Below, in pieces: positions 34,565 to 43,907 of a stretch of 64,000 bases of DNA. The stretch lies in the NCBI GenBank assembly GCA_041749535.1, contig JBGTBE010000057.1, positions 23,453-87,452 of the forward strand, read 5' to 3'. The DNA comes from JBBQZU01 sp041749535. Lineage in GTDB: Bacteria > Bacteroidota > Bacteroidia > Flavobacteriales_D > Cryomorphaceae. The notes beneath the pieces are model-generated. The model made no database searches and was not told the origin of the DNA. It saw nothing but the letters and a program-made list of their open reading frames with translations. The position numbers and the translations under genes are program-made. Position 1 is the first letter of the stretch. The number at the start of each line of letters is the position of its first letter.

Positions 34565-35668
34565 ATGCGCAAGCATCTCGCAATTCGCTACATTGGAGTT
34601 TTAATTTTCCTTTTAGCAATTGTGGTGCGGGTAATTTTGGGATTGGATGATTCGTTGTTCGAGACCGTCTACTTGCATGGTTTGTTTCCGAATATCAGAT
34701 TTCTTCAATCCAGTTTCTCCGCTTTCAGTCCCCTACCGGGATATTATCTACTTTTCATTATTGTTTCATTTTGGTTTTTTGTAAGATTTCCAGGAATTTT
34801 GCGGGTAAGAAACGGCTCAATTCGGTCGGGTGCAGCCTGGATGCTCTTCGGACGAAGATTTCTGAACTTTACATGTACCGTACTTTCCGCTTTCTTATTG
34901 CTTTGGGGATATAACTACCTTGATATTGGGGTTTCCGGAAGGTTAGCATTGGTGGAGTCGCCGGAGAGAAATATGCTCGGCAAAGCCTATATGGAAGCTA
35001 TGGCAAGTGCGATGAATGCGCGCATGGATGTGCCCGGTATTCAAAATTTAGGTTCCATAGAAGATGTTACGGATTACCCCAATTCTGACATGATATCATC
35101 TTGGGTGCGGAATGAACTAAGCACCCTTGGCTATCCCACTAAACACGGCGTAACAGTTCGTTATTTAAAGCCGGATGGCCTTCTCAGAAGGCTAAGTATT
35201 TCGGGGATTTACAATCCATTTTTTGGTGATGCACACGTAGACAACGCACTTGGCCCTCTCCTCAGAACATTCACAGCGGCCCACGAGATAGCACACGCTT
35301 ACGGCGTATGCAGCGAAGCTGATGCGAATTTTGTTGCCTGGATAGCCTGCCGAAACAGTGGTGACCCTTTGGCCGAGTACGCAGCTGAGTATGTACTCTG
35401 GAGACACCTCGCTGCTGAAGTTAACAAAGTGCTCCCAGTTGAGACCCTTGAAAATCTGGTAGCTGCTATTCCAGAACCATTGAGACAAGATCGAACTGCA
35501 ATTTGGAGTAATTACCACCGTTACAAAGGCTATTTCCCCGAAATATCGAGTTCGCTGAACGACACCTACCTAAAACTGCAAGGAGTGGAAGCCGGGGTAG
35601 ATGATTACGATGGTTTTGTGAATTTATGGTTTGATTACAATTGGACGGTTCTCAATAAACAATATTAA
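34565..35668 (+). CDS. DUF3810 family membrane protein with HExxH motif
   Basis: 367 residues. Three N-terminal membrane helices (YIGVLIFLLAIVVRVILGL, YYLLFIIVSFWFFVRF, LNFTCTVLSAFLLLWGYNYL) precede a large domain with AAHEIAHAYGVCSEADANFVAWIAC, a zinc-peptidase-like HExxH plus downstream Glu. This matches DUF3810, a Bacteroidota-specific family of putative membrane metalloproteases. The last 17 bp overlap the convergent PKD/T9SS gene. Substrate unknown. Confidence 0.85.
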   Translation: MRKHLAIRYIGVLIFLLAIVVRVILGLDDSLFETVYLHGLFPNIRFLQSSFSAFSPLPGYYLLFIIVSFWFFVRFPGILRVRNGSIRSGAAWMLFGRRFLNFTCTVLSAFLLLWGYNYLDIGVSGRLALVESPERNMLGKAYMEAMASAMNARMDVPGIQNLGSIEDVTDYPNSDMISSWVRNELSTLGYPTKHGVTVRYLKPDGLLRRLSISGIYNPFFGDAHVDNALGPLLRTFTAAHEIAHAYGVCSEADANFVAWIACRNSGDPLAEYAAEYVLWRHLAAEVNKVLPVETLENLVAAIPEPLRQDRTAIWSNYHRYKGYFPEISSSLNDTYLKLQGVEAGVDDYDGFVNLWFDYNWTVLNKQY

Positions 35669-36725
35669 GGCGTTTGAAGAAACTGTATTCTTGACCATCA
35701 ATTCCGCGGGCTCTGATCACGGCGAAATAAAACTCACCGTCACCACCATGCACACTGCGCTCGTACTCCCACGCAGTATGGATATTGAATGTCTCAAAGA
35801 CAGACTTACCCTTAGAATTCACAATGTTAAGCTGAAACTCGGCTATGTGCAAGCCTTCCACCTTGTAGGTGTCGTTGAGTCCATCTCCATTCGGAGTGAA
35901 GCTATCTGGAGCTAGCAGGTTAGAACCTTCCAACACTTCTATTGTAGCCGCGTCTGTTTTCGTGTTTCCTTGCCCGTCTTCTACAGTGAGGAATACTGAA
36001 TAAATTCCAGGCTCGGTATAGGTAACTGACGCAAGAGCTTGCTCAGACTTGCCTTTGGCACCAAAATCCCAATGTTGCTGATCACCATGTCCAATATTCT
36101 CAAAGCTCACTATGAGTGGAGTGTAACCTTTGTATGCACTTGCTTTGATAATGGCGCTTGCATTTTCCGATGCAGTTGGTTGTGTATTTTCACGCCCTGA
36201 AATTTGCTCAGATACTGGTTTTGGTGTCCACACATTATTCAGTTTCGGGGTGCTCGAAGCAGCGGGCAAAGCTGCATCTGCAGAAGCTTGTGGGATACTT
36301 TCAGATTCGTGGTCTTGATTCTCTACTTTCTGAGATCCATCGCTGGATGTTTTGGCAGGTTGGCTATTTATATTTTCATACACGTCAATGGATGAATTGC
36401 TTTCTGCTTGCTTGTCCTCAACATTTTCAATAACAACAGAGGCAATGGACTTATGGTCTGGATTGGAATCGGTTTTCTCTTCAATAACCATTGATGTGGA
36501 TGCTTTCTGGGAAACATTCACTTCTCTGTAACTGCTGTATACTGCGAGCCCCGAAAGGATGATGAGACCCACTGCCACATTCGCAGCGAATCCCATATTA
36601 CTGGAAATATTCTTTACCGGAGCCTTAATTTGTGATGATATTGCGGCCCAGACTCCTGCATCTACCGGGGCTTCCATGTTGCGCAGGATGCGCCCCACAT
36701 TCATATCAAATATATCCTTATTCAC
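35652..36725 (-). CDS. Putative anti-sigma factor with PKD domain and T9SS type B (gliding-motility-associated) C-terminal domain
   Basis: 357 residues. A short cytoplasmic part (1-43) has NMEAPVDAGVWAAISSQI, like the (P)xxVWxxI motif of Bacteroidota anti-sigma proteins. One membrane helix follows (about 45-63) instead of a cleavable signal peptide. The periplasmic part has a Ser/Glu/Gln-rich linker (about 70-185), a PKD domain (about 190-265, STPSFE-like LIVSFENIGHGDQQHWDFG...GIYSVFLTVEDGQGN) and a C-terminal domain with DSFTPNGDGLNDTYKVEGL and FFKRLNIVY, the TIGR04131/T9SS type B signature. The start overlaps the end of the ECF sigma gene by 8 bp, so the two are coupled. The anti-sigma role is inferred from context and topology. 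Confidence 0.75.
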   Translation of the reverse strand: MNKDIFDMNVGRILRNMEAPVDAGVWAAISSQIKAPVKNISSNMGFAANVAVGLIILSGLAVYSSYREVNVSQKASTSMVIEEKTDSNPDHKSIASVVIENVEDKQAESNSSIDVYENINSQPAKTSSDGSQKVENQDHESESIPQASADAALPAASSTPKLNNVWTPKPVSEQISGRENTQPTASENASAIIKASAYKGYTPLIVSFENIGHGDQQHWDFGAKGKSEQALASVTYTEPGIYSVFLTVEDGQGNTKTDAATIEVLEGSNLLAPDSFTPNGDGLNDTYKVEGLHIAEFQLNIVNSKGKSVFETFNIHTAWEYERSVHGGDGEFYFAVIRARGIDGQEYSFFKRLNIVY

Positions 36726-37308
36726 TTAATTCTTTTTTATGTTCAGTTTCAATCAGTTTACGCATGTAAGCCTTGGCCTTGCGGTATTGTGTTTTTGATG
36801 TACTCTCAGTGATACCAAGCTGCTCTGCAATTTCTTTATGGGTATATTCTTCAACTGCATACATGTTGAAAATAGTGCGATATCCCATTGGCATTTGCTG
36901 CACCATCTCCATTAGCTTGTCTTCATTCAGGGCATTTTCTTCAACGTCGTACTCATTTTGCGATTCTTCCAGTTCAAAAGCAGTTTCTACCCTGAGGCTG
37001 ATCATATGCGCCATCTCGCGTTTGGTTCGGCGTATATGATCCAACGCATTGTTCGCTATTGTTCTTCGTATCCAAGCTCCAAGTGGACCCTTACCATTGT
37101 ACATATCCAACTTGTTGAACACCTTTACGAATCCTTCTTGCAGAAGGTCTTGTGCTTCATCACGGTCGCCGGCATATCGTAAGCAGAGTGCCATCATCTG
37201 TCCTGAATATCTGGTATATAGTGAATGTTGGGCTTTTTCACTGCCTTCAAGGCAAGCTTTTGCCAACGCTACATCTTCCAACTCGGTATTAATGTAATGT
37301 TTCTCCAT
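36718..37308 (-). CDS. ECF-type RNA polymerase sigma factor
   Basis: 196 residues. Region 2 (about 22-90): LYTRYSGQMMALCLRYAGDRDEAQDLLQEGFVKVFNKLDMYNGKGPLGAWIRRTIANNALDHIRR. Region 4 (about 130-185): MPMGYRTIFNMYAVEEYTHKEIAEQLGITESTSKTQYRKAKAYMRKLI. The linker is acidic (ESQNEYDVEENALNEDKL). It directs polymerase to a specific envelope-type regulon, probably under control of the membrane protein encoded next (8-bp overlap). Confidence 0.92.
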   Translation of the reverse strand: MEKHYINTELEDVALAKACLEGSEKAQHSLYTRYSGQMMALCLRYAGDRDEAQDLLQEGFVKVFNKLDMYNGKGPLGAWIRRTIANNALDHIRRTKREMAHMISLRVETAFELEESQNEYDVEENALNEDKLMEMVQQMPMGYRTIFNMYAVEEYTHKEIAEQLGITESTSKTQYRKAKAYMRKLIETEHKKELSE

Positions 37309-37489
37309 TGACTGTAATGGCTACGAAAAGTTGTCTTACCAATACAATTTCGGTAAAATTTACCATATAAATCCATTTTCATACCAACGCGCCGCTTCCC
37401 TTCTGTTGAATGCTAACACAAGCCATTCGTTCTTAAATCAATAAATACAGTCTATTTTCAGGCCATTGCTGATGGGGCAGAACAACCAA

Positions 37490-38758
37490 TTAATTTCTCT
37501 TGAAAGGTCTTATGATCAGGCGTATATCCCTGTCATAATTAAAGAAATTATATGACCAATTAAAAAATACCACTACCCTGTTTCTGAAACCTACCAAAGA
37601 CATTAGATGCACAAACATCCATACAAGCCAAGCCAGAAAACCTTGAAATTTGAATCCAGGTAATTCTGCTACAGCTTTGGTGCGACCTATCGTAGCCATG
37701 CTTCCAAGGTCTTTGTATTTGAACGGCTTCATTGGCTTTCCAGCCACGATCGCCTTCAGATTTCGAGCGAGTTGTTTGCCTTGCTGTATTGCGGGTTGGG
37801 CTACCATGGGGTGGCCATTCGGGAAAGCATCAACTGGCATATATGCCAAATCGCCAATTGCAAAAACATCCTTGTGGCCTTTAACAAAATTGAATTCATT
37901 GACCTCTAATCGATTACCCCGAGCAAGTGCATCTGCATTGATACCCGCTGGCGGGCTGCAGCGAACTCCGGCTGCCCATATAAGGGTTTGTGTTTGCATG
38001 GGCTTACCGCTCGTTGTGATTATTCGCCCATCGTAATGCTTTACCATAGTATTAAGCCACACTTGAACACCCAATTTACTCAGATACTCATGGGCCTTTG
38101 CAGATGACTTTGCCGACATAGGCGGCAAGACCCTATCAGCTGCTTCCAGCAAATGAATGCTCATCCTTCTGAAATCAAGATCAGGATAATCTGCAGGCAG
38201 CACATGCTGTTTCAGCTCTGCGATTGCCCCGGCAAGCTCTACGCCAGTTGGCCCTGCTCCAACTACTACGACATTGAGCAGGCTTTCACGCTCTTGCAAA
38301 TCATCAGTTAGCAAGGCTGCTTCGAAGTTTTGAAGCAGCAAAGACCTAATGTTCAATGCTTCTGGAATTGTCTTCATTCCCATTGATTTCTTTTCCAAAT
38401 CTTCATTTCCAAAGAAATTGGTCGCAGAGCCCGTAGCAAGTACGAGATAGTCGTATTCCAACTCACCAATATCTGTGATGACGAGCTTACGCTCTGTGTT
38501 CACCTTCAGCACTTCCGACATTCGGAAATAGAAATTCTCCTTGTCCTTGAATATTTTCCTTAAAGGGTAGGCTATACTGTCGGGCTCGAGACCAGCTGTG
38601 GCAACCTGATACAGCAGAGGTTGAAAGGCATGGTAGTTCTGCTTGTCCAGGAGCACCGTCTGAAAAAGCTTCGATGGAAGGTGCCGCGCCATTTGCAAAC
38701 CTCCAAATCCGCCGCCTACAATCACGACCCTTGGCAAATTTGAATTGGATATGTTCAT
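37490..38758 (-). CDS. ndh: Type II NADH:quinone oxidoreductase (NDH-2)
   Basis: 422 residues. It oxidises NADH and reduces quinone without pumping protons. FAD site VVIVGGGFGGLQMARHL (about 10-26) and second dinucleotide motif NVVVVGAGPTGVELAGAIAEL (about 160-180). The quinone/FAD contact AIGDLAYM and QPAIQQGKQLARNL are present. The C-terminal membrane-anchoring segment (FQGFLAWLVWMFVHLMSLVGFRNR... ) is characteristic of NDH-2. Own promoter upstream. Confidence 0.93.
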   Translation of the reverse strand: MNISNSNLPRVVIVGGGFGGLQMARHLPSKLFQTVLLDKQNYHAFQPLLYQVATAGLEPDSIAYPLRKIFKDKENFYFRMSEVLKVNTERKLVITDIGELEYDYLVLATGSATNFFGNEDLEKKSMGMKTIPEALNIRSLLLQNFEAALLTDDLQERESLLNVVVVGAGPTGVELAGAIAELKQHVLPADYPDLDFRRMSIHLLEAADRVLPPMSAKSSAKAHEYLSKLGVQVWLNTMVKHYDGRIITTSGKPMQTQTLIWAAGVRCSPPAGINADALARGNRLEVNEFNFVKGHKDVFAIGDLAYMPVDAFPNGHPMVAQPAIQQGKQLARNLKAIVAGKPMKPFKYKDLGSMATIGRTKAVAELPGFKFQGFLAWLVWMFVHLMSLVGFRNRVVVFFNWSYNFFNYDRDIRLIIRPFKRN

Positions 38759-38771
38759 GGATTCATTTTGA

Positions 38772-38801
38772 CAAAGGTATCCATACTGTGACGCAAGGCA
38801 A
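38772..38801 (-). promoter_or_regulatory. NDH-2 promoter
   Basis: On the minus strand TACCTTTG (38779-38772) is an exact -7 element, with TTG (38801-38799) 19 bp upstream. The leader to the ATG at 38758 would be about 7-10 nt. Confidence 0.55.
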
Positions 38802-38907
38802 TGTCAATTCAAGAAATTGCGGGTTTCTTATCAAAGAAATTTCTCAATAAACAGGGTCGAGCCATCCTGATGTTAAGTATAGAAAAATGTGGTGTATAGA
38901 AAGACAA

Positions 38908-39510
38908 TCAGACGATGAGTTTTCTTAACTCTCCCAAATCCTTCTCCTCATCTACATCTGTGAGAGTAGGCATGAGTATATAGCTAAGTCTCAATTTTTT
39001 AATATCTAAAATTGTATCCAATAAAACATCTGCTGTAGACCAAGCTTTGTTTTTCAATAAATGTGGATAGTGACGGTCCATGCCAATGAGATAATACCCT
39101 CCATCATGCGCTGGCCCAAGCACTACATTGTGATGGTCCAGTGCTGCGAAAGAATCTTCAATAATTTCCGTAGTCAGTTCATAACAATCAGATCCAATAA
39201 TCATAACTTTATCATAGTGCTGTGCGAATGCCTGTCCAAAAGCGCGCTCCATTCTCTCACCCAAATTCTCACCCTTCTGTAGGAATTTCGGAAACTTATA
39301 ATAGTCTAAGATGTCAAACTCCTGAACCTTTTCTGCGTAAAAGACTGCTTTGTCAGCGAAAACACGGTCAGCCACAGAATGGGTGTGTTCCAATAGTTTG
39401 ATATATACCTTGAGTGCATTTTCATTGCCAATGGTTCTTGCAAGTCGTGTCTTTACCTTGCCCAATTCAGGGTTCTTAGCAAATACTATTAGCAGGCTAT
39501 CGTGGTTCAT
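38908..39510 (-). CDS. TIGR04282 family arsenosugar-type glycosyltransferase
   Basis: 200 residues, GT-A fold (DUF2064). LLIVFAKNPELGKVKTRLARTIG at the start (nucleotide-sugar site), IIGSDCYELT and LGPAHDGGYYLIGMD define the family. TIGR04282 members are associated with arsenosugar biosynthesis in Bacteroidota, usually beside TIGR04283 and the radical-SAM ArsS, neither of which is here. Start overlaps the upstream rhodanese gene by 14 bp. Confidence 0.88.
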   Translation of the reverse strand: MNHDSLLIVFAKNPELGKVKTRLARTIGNENALKVYIKLLEHTHSVADRVFADKAVFYAEKVQEFDILDYYKFPKFLQKGENLGERMERAFGQAFAQHYDKVMIIGSDCYELTTEIIEDSFAALDHHNVVLGPAHDGGYYLIGMDRHYPHLLKNKAWSTADVLLDTILDIKKLRLSYILMPTLTDVDEEKDLGELRKLIV

Positions 39511-40012
39511 AAGATTTTTCGCAATTGTTTATCCAAATGCCCCACGTGGCACTATATGGGTGCACAACTTTTACCACATCATTCTGAAGGTCAACAACAT
39601 CAAAACCACGGTTGGTCCAATCAAATATTCCTCCCCAATGGTTTAGTACATTCAAATAGCCTGCTTGCTTTAGCTTTAACGCTATCTCTTCGCTGCGTTT
39701 GCCTATAGAGCAATAAACAACAATGGTTGAATTATGGTCAATGTCAGCAACCCGGGTCATGCTAAAATCATCATAACCCACATACCTGGATCCTCTTAAA
39801 TGGCTCACGTCGTATTCCCTCTTCTCTCTGGTGTCGAGTACAAATACTTCATTGGCTTTCATCTTCTGGTCTAATTTTACAGAAGAGATGGTGTCAATTG
39901 TTCCACTTAAGATGGCATTGACCATAGTCTCAAATCCAATGGGATTCTGGCTTTTGCCGAATGTAGGTAGCATAATCATAATAATTGAAACCAATGATGT
40001 GAACCATTTCAT
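39497..40012 (-). CDS. Exported rhodanese-like protein
   Basis: 171 residues. Signal peptide MKWFTSLVSIIMIMLPTFGKS, then a single rhodanese domain: KANEVFVLDTREKREYDVSHLRGSRYVGYDDF, and active-site loop VVYCSIGKRSEE (Cys present). Rhodaneses move sulfane sulphur; a periplasmic one may serve sulphur or arsenic chemistry. Overlap with the glycosyltransferase implies co-expression. The reading frame extends 26 codons upstream without similarity, so the ATG at 40012 is used. Confidence 0.85.
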   Translation of the reverse strand: MKWFTSLVSIIMIMLPTFGKSQNPIGFETMVNAILSGTIDTISSVKLDQKMKANEVFVLDTREKREYDVSHLRGSRYVGYDDFSMTRVADIDHNSTIVVYCSIGKRSEEIALKLKQAGYLNVLNHWGGIFDWTNRGFDVVDLQNDVVKVVHPYSATWGIWINNCEKSYEPR

Positions 40013-40127
40013 ATAGCGAAAGTAACAAAAGGCAAATTGTATTAATGGAACGGTCTGCTTATTGGACATCAAACTATTCCGTTTTACCATAAATTCACAG
40101 CTGTACTTTAGAAAATACTGAAATGCA

Positions 40128-40135
40128 TATATTTG
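40128..40135 (+). promoter_or_regulatory. -7 element of the DUF3784-like gene
   Basis: TATATTTG, an exact match, 39 bp before the ATG at 40175. It overlaps an in-frame TTG at 40133, which therefore is unlikely to be the start. Confidence 0.45.
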
Positions 40136-40174
40136 ACTGAGAATATTCAGAAAATCTATCCAAAATATCGGGAA

Positions 40175-40906
40175 ATGTACATCTATTACATCTCACTTGG
40201 CCTTTCTGTGTTCTTCCTGTTCATTGGCCTGTTTGTTACAGAGAGCAACGCGAGATATTTACTAGCCGGCTACAACACGATGAATGATGCTGAGAGGAGT
40301 CTATTTGACATCTCGGGATATATAAATAATTTCAGAAAGTTTCACATCATACTGGCCATTAGTTTCTTGTTGGCAAGTTGGTCATTACACTATGTATTTG
40401 GAGACAGTGTTTCCGGATTTTTCTTGATTGTTTATCCTATTCTTTCTTATATCTATTTCCTTTTCAACTCCCAAAAGTTTCAGATAGGCGATCAATCGAA
40501 AAGTGCCGCAAGGGCGGGTATTTGGATATTGATTACCATAGTGACGCTTGTTTTCGGTTACATGCTGTGGGGAATTCAGCCTACCAAAGCAGATTTCAAT
40601 GATACTTCCGTCATGTTCAGCGGCTCTTATGGACAGACCATTCATTATACCGAGATCGTTTCAACAGAGCTGCTTTCGCAGTTGCCTGTACTGAATGGCA
40701 AAACGAATGGATATGTTGTTGGACCTATTCGTAAAGGACACTTTAAGGCCAGCGACAAAAGTCGAATGTTATTGCTGGCAGACGTTAGGGAAGATCATTA
40801 CATTAAGATTGTTCGCAAAGACAAACCTCCTGTTTATGTTTCCTCTCCTGAAATAGATGAAGAAGTACTGTTCAAAATAATTCTTGGAAAGATTCTAAAG
40901 GATTGA
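40175..40906 (+). CDS. DUF3784-like membrane protein
   Basis: 243 residues from the ATG at 40175. Four membrane helices (YIYYISLGLSVFFLFIGLFV, FHIILAISFLLASWSLHYVF, GFFLIVYPILSYIYFLF, AGIWILITIVTLVFGYML) and the ARYLLAGYNTM motif between helices 1 and 2, typical of DUF3784. A C-terminal soluble domain of about 110 residues may be a PH-like barrel (VMFSGSYGQTIHYTEI...). The TTG-initiated version adds 14 residues but starts inside the putative promoter. It ends 4 bp from the convergent M28 gene. Confidence 0.72.
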   Translation: MYIYYISLGLSVFFLFIGLFVTESNARYLLAGYNTMNDAERSLFDISGYINNFRKFHIILAISFLLASWSLHYVFGDSVSGFFLIVYPILSYIYFLFNSQKFQIGDQSKSAARAGIWILITIVTLVFGYMLWGIQPTKADFNDTSVMFSGSYGQTIHYTEIVSTELLSQLPVLNGKTNGYVVGPIRKGHFKASDKSRMLLLADVREDHYIKIVRKDKPPVYVSSPEIDEEVLFKIILGKILKD

Positions 40907-40910
40907 TGTC

Positions 40911-42398
40911 TTATGGGTTGCTCTTATATAGTGTCTCCGCTGCATCAAAGTATTTGTCTCCTTCTATCCAGTATGGCTTTTCTACAGCATCCCCTATTTC
41001 TCTGGCAGTCAATACATATGCCCTGGTGAATTTTAGTAAATAGTTATAATCCACAGAGTCTGGATTGTCAGCAGCCTGATGATAATATTTACTGATTTGC
41101 TCATCAAAAGCTGTGAGTCCCATACTATACATGATAGCAGGCACCCCTTCTCTTGCAAAATTTACCTGATCACTCCTATCAAAAAGATTCTGATCGGGAA
41201 CAGGATCGTCTATGGTTTCGAGTCCGTATTGGGCAACACTCTTCGATATTATAGGGGCCGCTGTGGTTCTTCCAAGTCCTACTACGGTTGTCTTAGTTAC
41301 ATCATTATAGCCAGCATTGTCGCTGTTAAAGCAAAACACAACATCTTTTAGTGGCATAAGAGGGTAGTTCACGTACCATTCACTACCCAGCAGTCCTTTC
41401 TCTTCACCGGTGAACAAAATAAATAATGCAGTTCTCTTCAAAGGATTGGCAGCGATATTCTTAGCTGCTTCAAGTACTGTCATGGTCCCAATAGCATTGT
41501 CCCTTGTGCCGTTATATATGGTGTCGCCATTGTCATCCGGTTTGCCGATACCAACATGGTCGTAATGGGCTGAATAGATCACGATTTCGTTCATAAGCTC
41601 AGGGTCAGTACCCTTCACAAAGCCAACTACATTTTGAGAATTGAACTTTTCCTCTCGGCCACCGTCAATGAAAAGCTTGGCTTGAGGGTGATTATCTTTA
41701 AGGAAATTAAGCTTGGTGTTTTCCATATCCTCCAGCCACAAGTGCTGAAGTGTACTCCCTGAAGAATCTTCAGGCTTATCGAGTGATATCTGCCTATTGC
41801 GGATATAGTATTGAATAATTTTCCACTTGGTTTGGGGAGAATTGTACAATTCAATAAGTGCGACCGCACCTCTATCAGTTGCAATGGATGCCTTTTCCCT
41901 ACCAGCAATAAATATACTTCGAACCGTCATGGCAGATCGCGTTCCACTACGGGCGACCACTATTTTTCCGGCTACGTCCACCTTGTTGAAATCTTCTTCT
42001 GAGCCATAGTCAACGAATACAAGCGGTGCACTCAGGTCTGCTCTTCCTTTACTCAACTGAAGCATGTCGTTTTCCAAATCAAAAACCGAATCGGAAACTG
42101 AGAAAAATCCTTCTGTAGCTGGTTCATCGGACTTGAGCTTTACAACCTGATAGTAAGAACCTTGTTCTGGCAGTTGCTGGACACCCCATTCTTTGAAGTA
42201 ACCCGCTATATATGCCGCGGCGCTGTCCAGACCAGGAGATGGAGTATTCCTTCCTTTGAGTTCATCAGATGCAAGCGTTTGAACATGGTTTTTTACAGAT
42301 TTTAGTTTAACACCTTTGTCTACAAGCTTTTTGTTGCTCTGCGCGTTTATACTTGTTGTTGCGATTACAAGAAGCGCAATCAGTAATTCTCTTTTCAT
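40911..42398 (-). CDS. M28 family metallopeptidase
   Basis: 495 residues. Signal peptide MKRELLIALLVIATTSINAQ. The co-catalytic two-zinc site is visible: YSAHYDHVG (His, Asp), RDNAIGTMTVLEAA (bridging Asp), FTGEEKGLLGSEWY (catalytic Glu-Glu) and FNSDNAGYND (Asp), with a C-terminal YHQAADNPDSVDYNYLLKF (His). A PA-like insert occupies about 125-280. M28 aminopeptidases remove N-terminal residues or dipeptides from peptides outside the cytoplasm. A frame extension of 13 codons upstream lacks signal-peptide character and was not used. Confidence 0.92.
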   Translation of the reverse strand: MKRELLIALLVIATTSINAQSNKKLVDKGVKLKSVKNHVQTLASDELKGRNTPSPGLDSAAAYIAGYFKEWGVQQLPEQGSYYQVVKLKSDEPATEGFFSVSDSVFDLENDMLQLSKGRADLSAPLVFVDYGSEEDFNKVDVAGKIVVARSGTRSAMTVRSIFIAGREKASIATDRGAVALIELYNSPQTKWKIIQYYIRNRQISLDKPEDSSGSTLQHLWLEDMENTKLNFLKDNHPQAKLFIDGGREEKFNSQNVVGFVKGTDPELMNEIVIYSAHYDHVGIGKPDDNGDTIYNGTRDNAIGTMTVLEAAKNIAANPLKRTALFILFTGEEKGLLGSEWYVNYPLMPLKDVVFCFNSDNAGYNDVTKTTVVGLGRTTAAPIISKSVAQYGLETIDDPVPDQNLFDRSDQVNFAREGVPAIMYSMGLTAFDEQISKYYHQAADNPDSVDYNYLLKFTRAYVLTAREIGDAVEKPYWIEGDKYFDAAETLYKSNP

Positions 42399-42659
42399 AT
42401 AAATTTCATGAATACCCAGGCTAAAGCACCATTTCACTTCCCTGAAAAATCGCTCGCAAGATAAGAAATGGTTCTTAACATTTAAGACGATGTAAATTGT
42501 GCGTTAAATCTTTAATTGTATAGCTGAAGGACGTTCTGAACCGGTATATTCGCATATTAGCGGATTGCTGAATCTAAACAATAGACACCTAACGTATATT
42601 TATTTAAGATCGTACAGCAATAAAATTAGAATCGTCGACAAAAAACAGATATTTGTACC

Positions 42660-43640
42660 ATGAATACGGTGAGATCAAGACGAGAAGTTATGTCAGAAAC
42701 TGAAACTGCGGCAGGTTTGGTTTCATCGAAGTATTTGCTCGACATTGAAACCATATGGCAGCCGAGCGATTTGTTACCTGATAGCCGTTCTGAAGATTTC
42801 TACGATCAAGTCAAAGAAATCAAGGAAGTGACCAGGGAGCTTGGTTATGATGTTCTGATTACTTTAATAGGTGATTTGATCACTGAAGAAGCCCTTCCTA
42901 CTTACGAGACATGGATCATGAATGTAGAAGGAATGGATCAATTGAGCAATAACAATTGGGTGAAATGGCTCCGCGGATGGACCTCTGAGGAAAATCGCCA
43001 TGGTGATCTATTGAATAAGTACATCTATTTATCTGGCCGTGTTGATATGCGTGAAGTGGAGATTACCACCCAACACCTGATCAACGATGGATTTGATCCT
43101 GGAATGATGGACGATCCCTACAAGAATTTTATCTATACCAGTTTTCAAGAATTAGCTACCAATATATCACACAGACGCACAGGAACCCTTGCCAAAAAGG
43201 CTGGTTGCGTAAGATTAGCCAAAATGTGCGGAATCATCGCATCTGACGAGCTAAGGCATGCCAATGCCTATATGGATTTTGTGCAATACTTTTTCAATCT
43301 TGACCCAAATGAAACCATGCTTGCATTCGAGTACATGATGAACAAGCACATTGTGATGCCCGCGCATTTCATGCGCGAATCGGGCGTAAAACCTGCGGGG
43401 GAGTTGTACCGGCACTTCTCCAATGCTGCTCAGCGTTGTGGTGTGTATACTACCTATGATTACATTGATATTCTTGAACAACTTCTCAAAAGGTGGGATA
43501 TTTCGAATGTTCGGGATTTGAAATCAAATGGCGAGAAAGCAAGGGATTATTTGATGGAATTGCCAGAGCGTTTGAAGAAAATAGCTGCCCGAATACGCAT
43601 CCCATCTGAGCCCTACCCTTTCAAATGGGTGAAGCTATAA
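42660..43640 (+). CDS. Acyl-[acyl-carrier-protein] desaturase
   Basis: 326 residues, soluble ferritin-like di-iron desaturase that introduces a cis double bond into acyl-ACP. Iron ligands: Glu77 region (DLITEEALPTY), EENRHG (Glu-x-x-His, about 110-114), FQELATNISH (Glu/His), and SDELRHANAYMDF (Glu-x-x-His). Such enzymes, best known in plants and actinobacteria, occur in marine Bacteroidota and would affect membrane fluidity. Another in-frame Met (residue 11) could be the start. The 261-bp upstream region has no consensus promoter. Confidence 0.9.
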   Translation: MNTVRSRREVMSETETAAGLVSSKYLLDIETIWQPSDLLPDSRSEDFYDQVKEIKEVTRELGYDVLITLIGDLITEEALPTYETWIMNVEGMDQLSNNNWVKWLRGWTSEENRHGDLLNKYIYLSGRVDMREVEITTQHLINDGFDPGMMDDPYKNFIYTSFQELATNISHRRTGTLAKKAGCVRLAKMCGIIASDELRHANAYMDFVQYFFNLDPNETMLAFEYMMNKHIVMPAHFMRESGVKPAGELYRHFSNAAQRCGVYTTYDYIDILEQLLKRWDISNVRDLKSNGEKARDYLMELPERLKKIAARIRIPSEPYPFKWVKL

Positions 43641-43907
43641 TTTCATAATCCAGTATTCCTGGTACAAAGCATATATCAAGATTTCAAAAGTTTCCTGCTC
43701 TCAATTGGCGTGTTCGACCACACTACTGACTGGATAATGATATAAATCTCTTAGAAAGCAGAATGGGATTACTATAATTCTCATTCAGTTTCTGGGCATG
43801 AATCCCTGGCAATTTTAGATTAATGTCAAAAAAAATTCGACGAATATTGTTCATTTTCTGATTAACAATAATTAACTTCGTTAGAATTAACCAACTCTAC
43901 TCCTATC

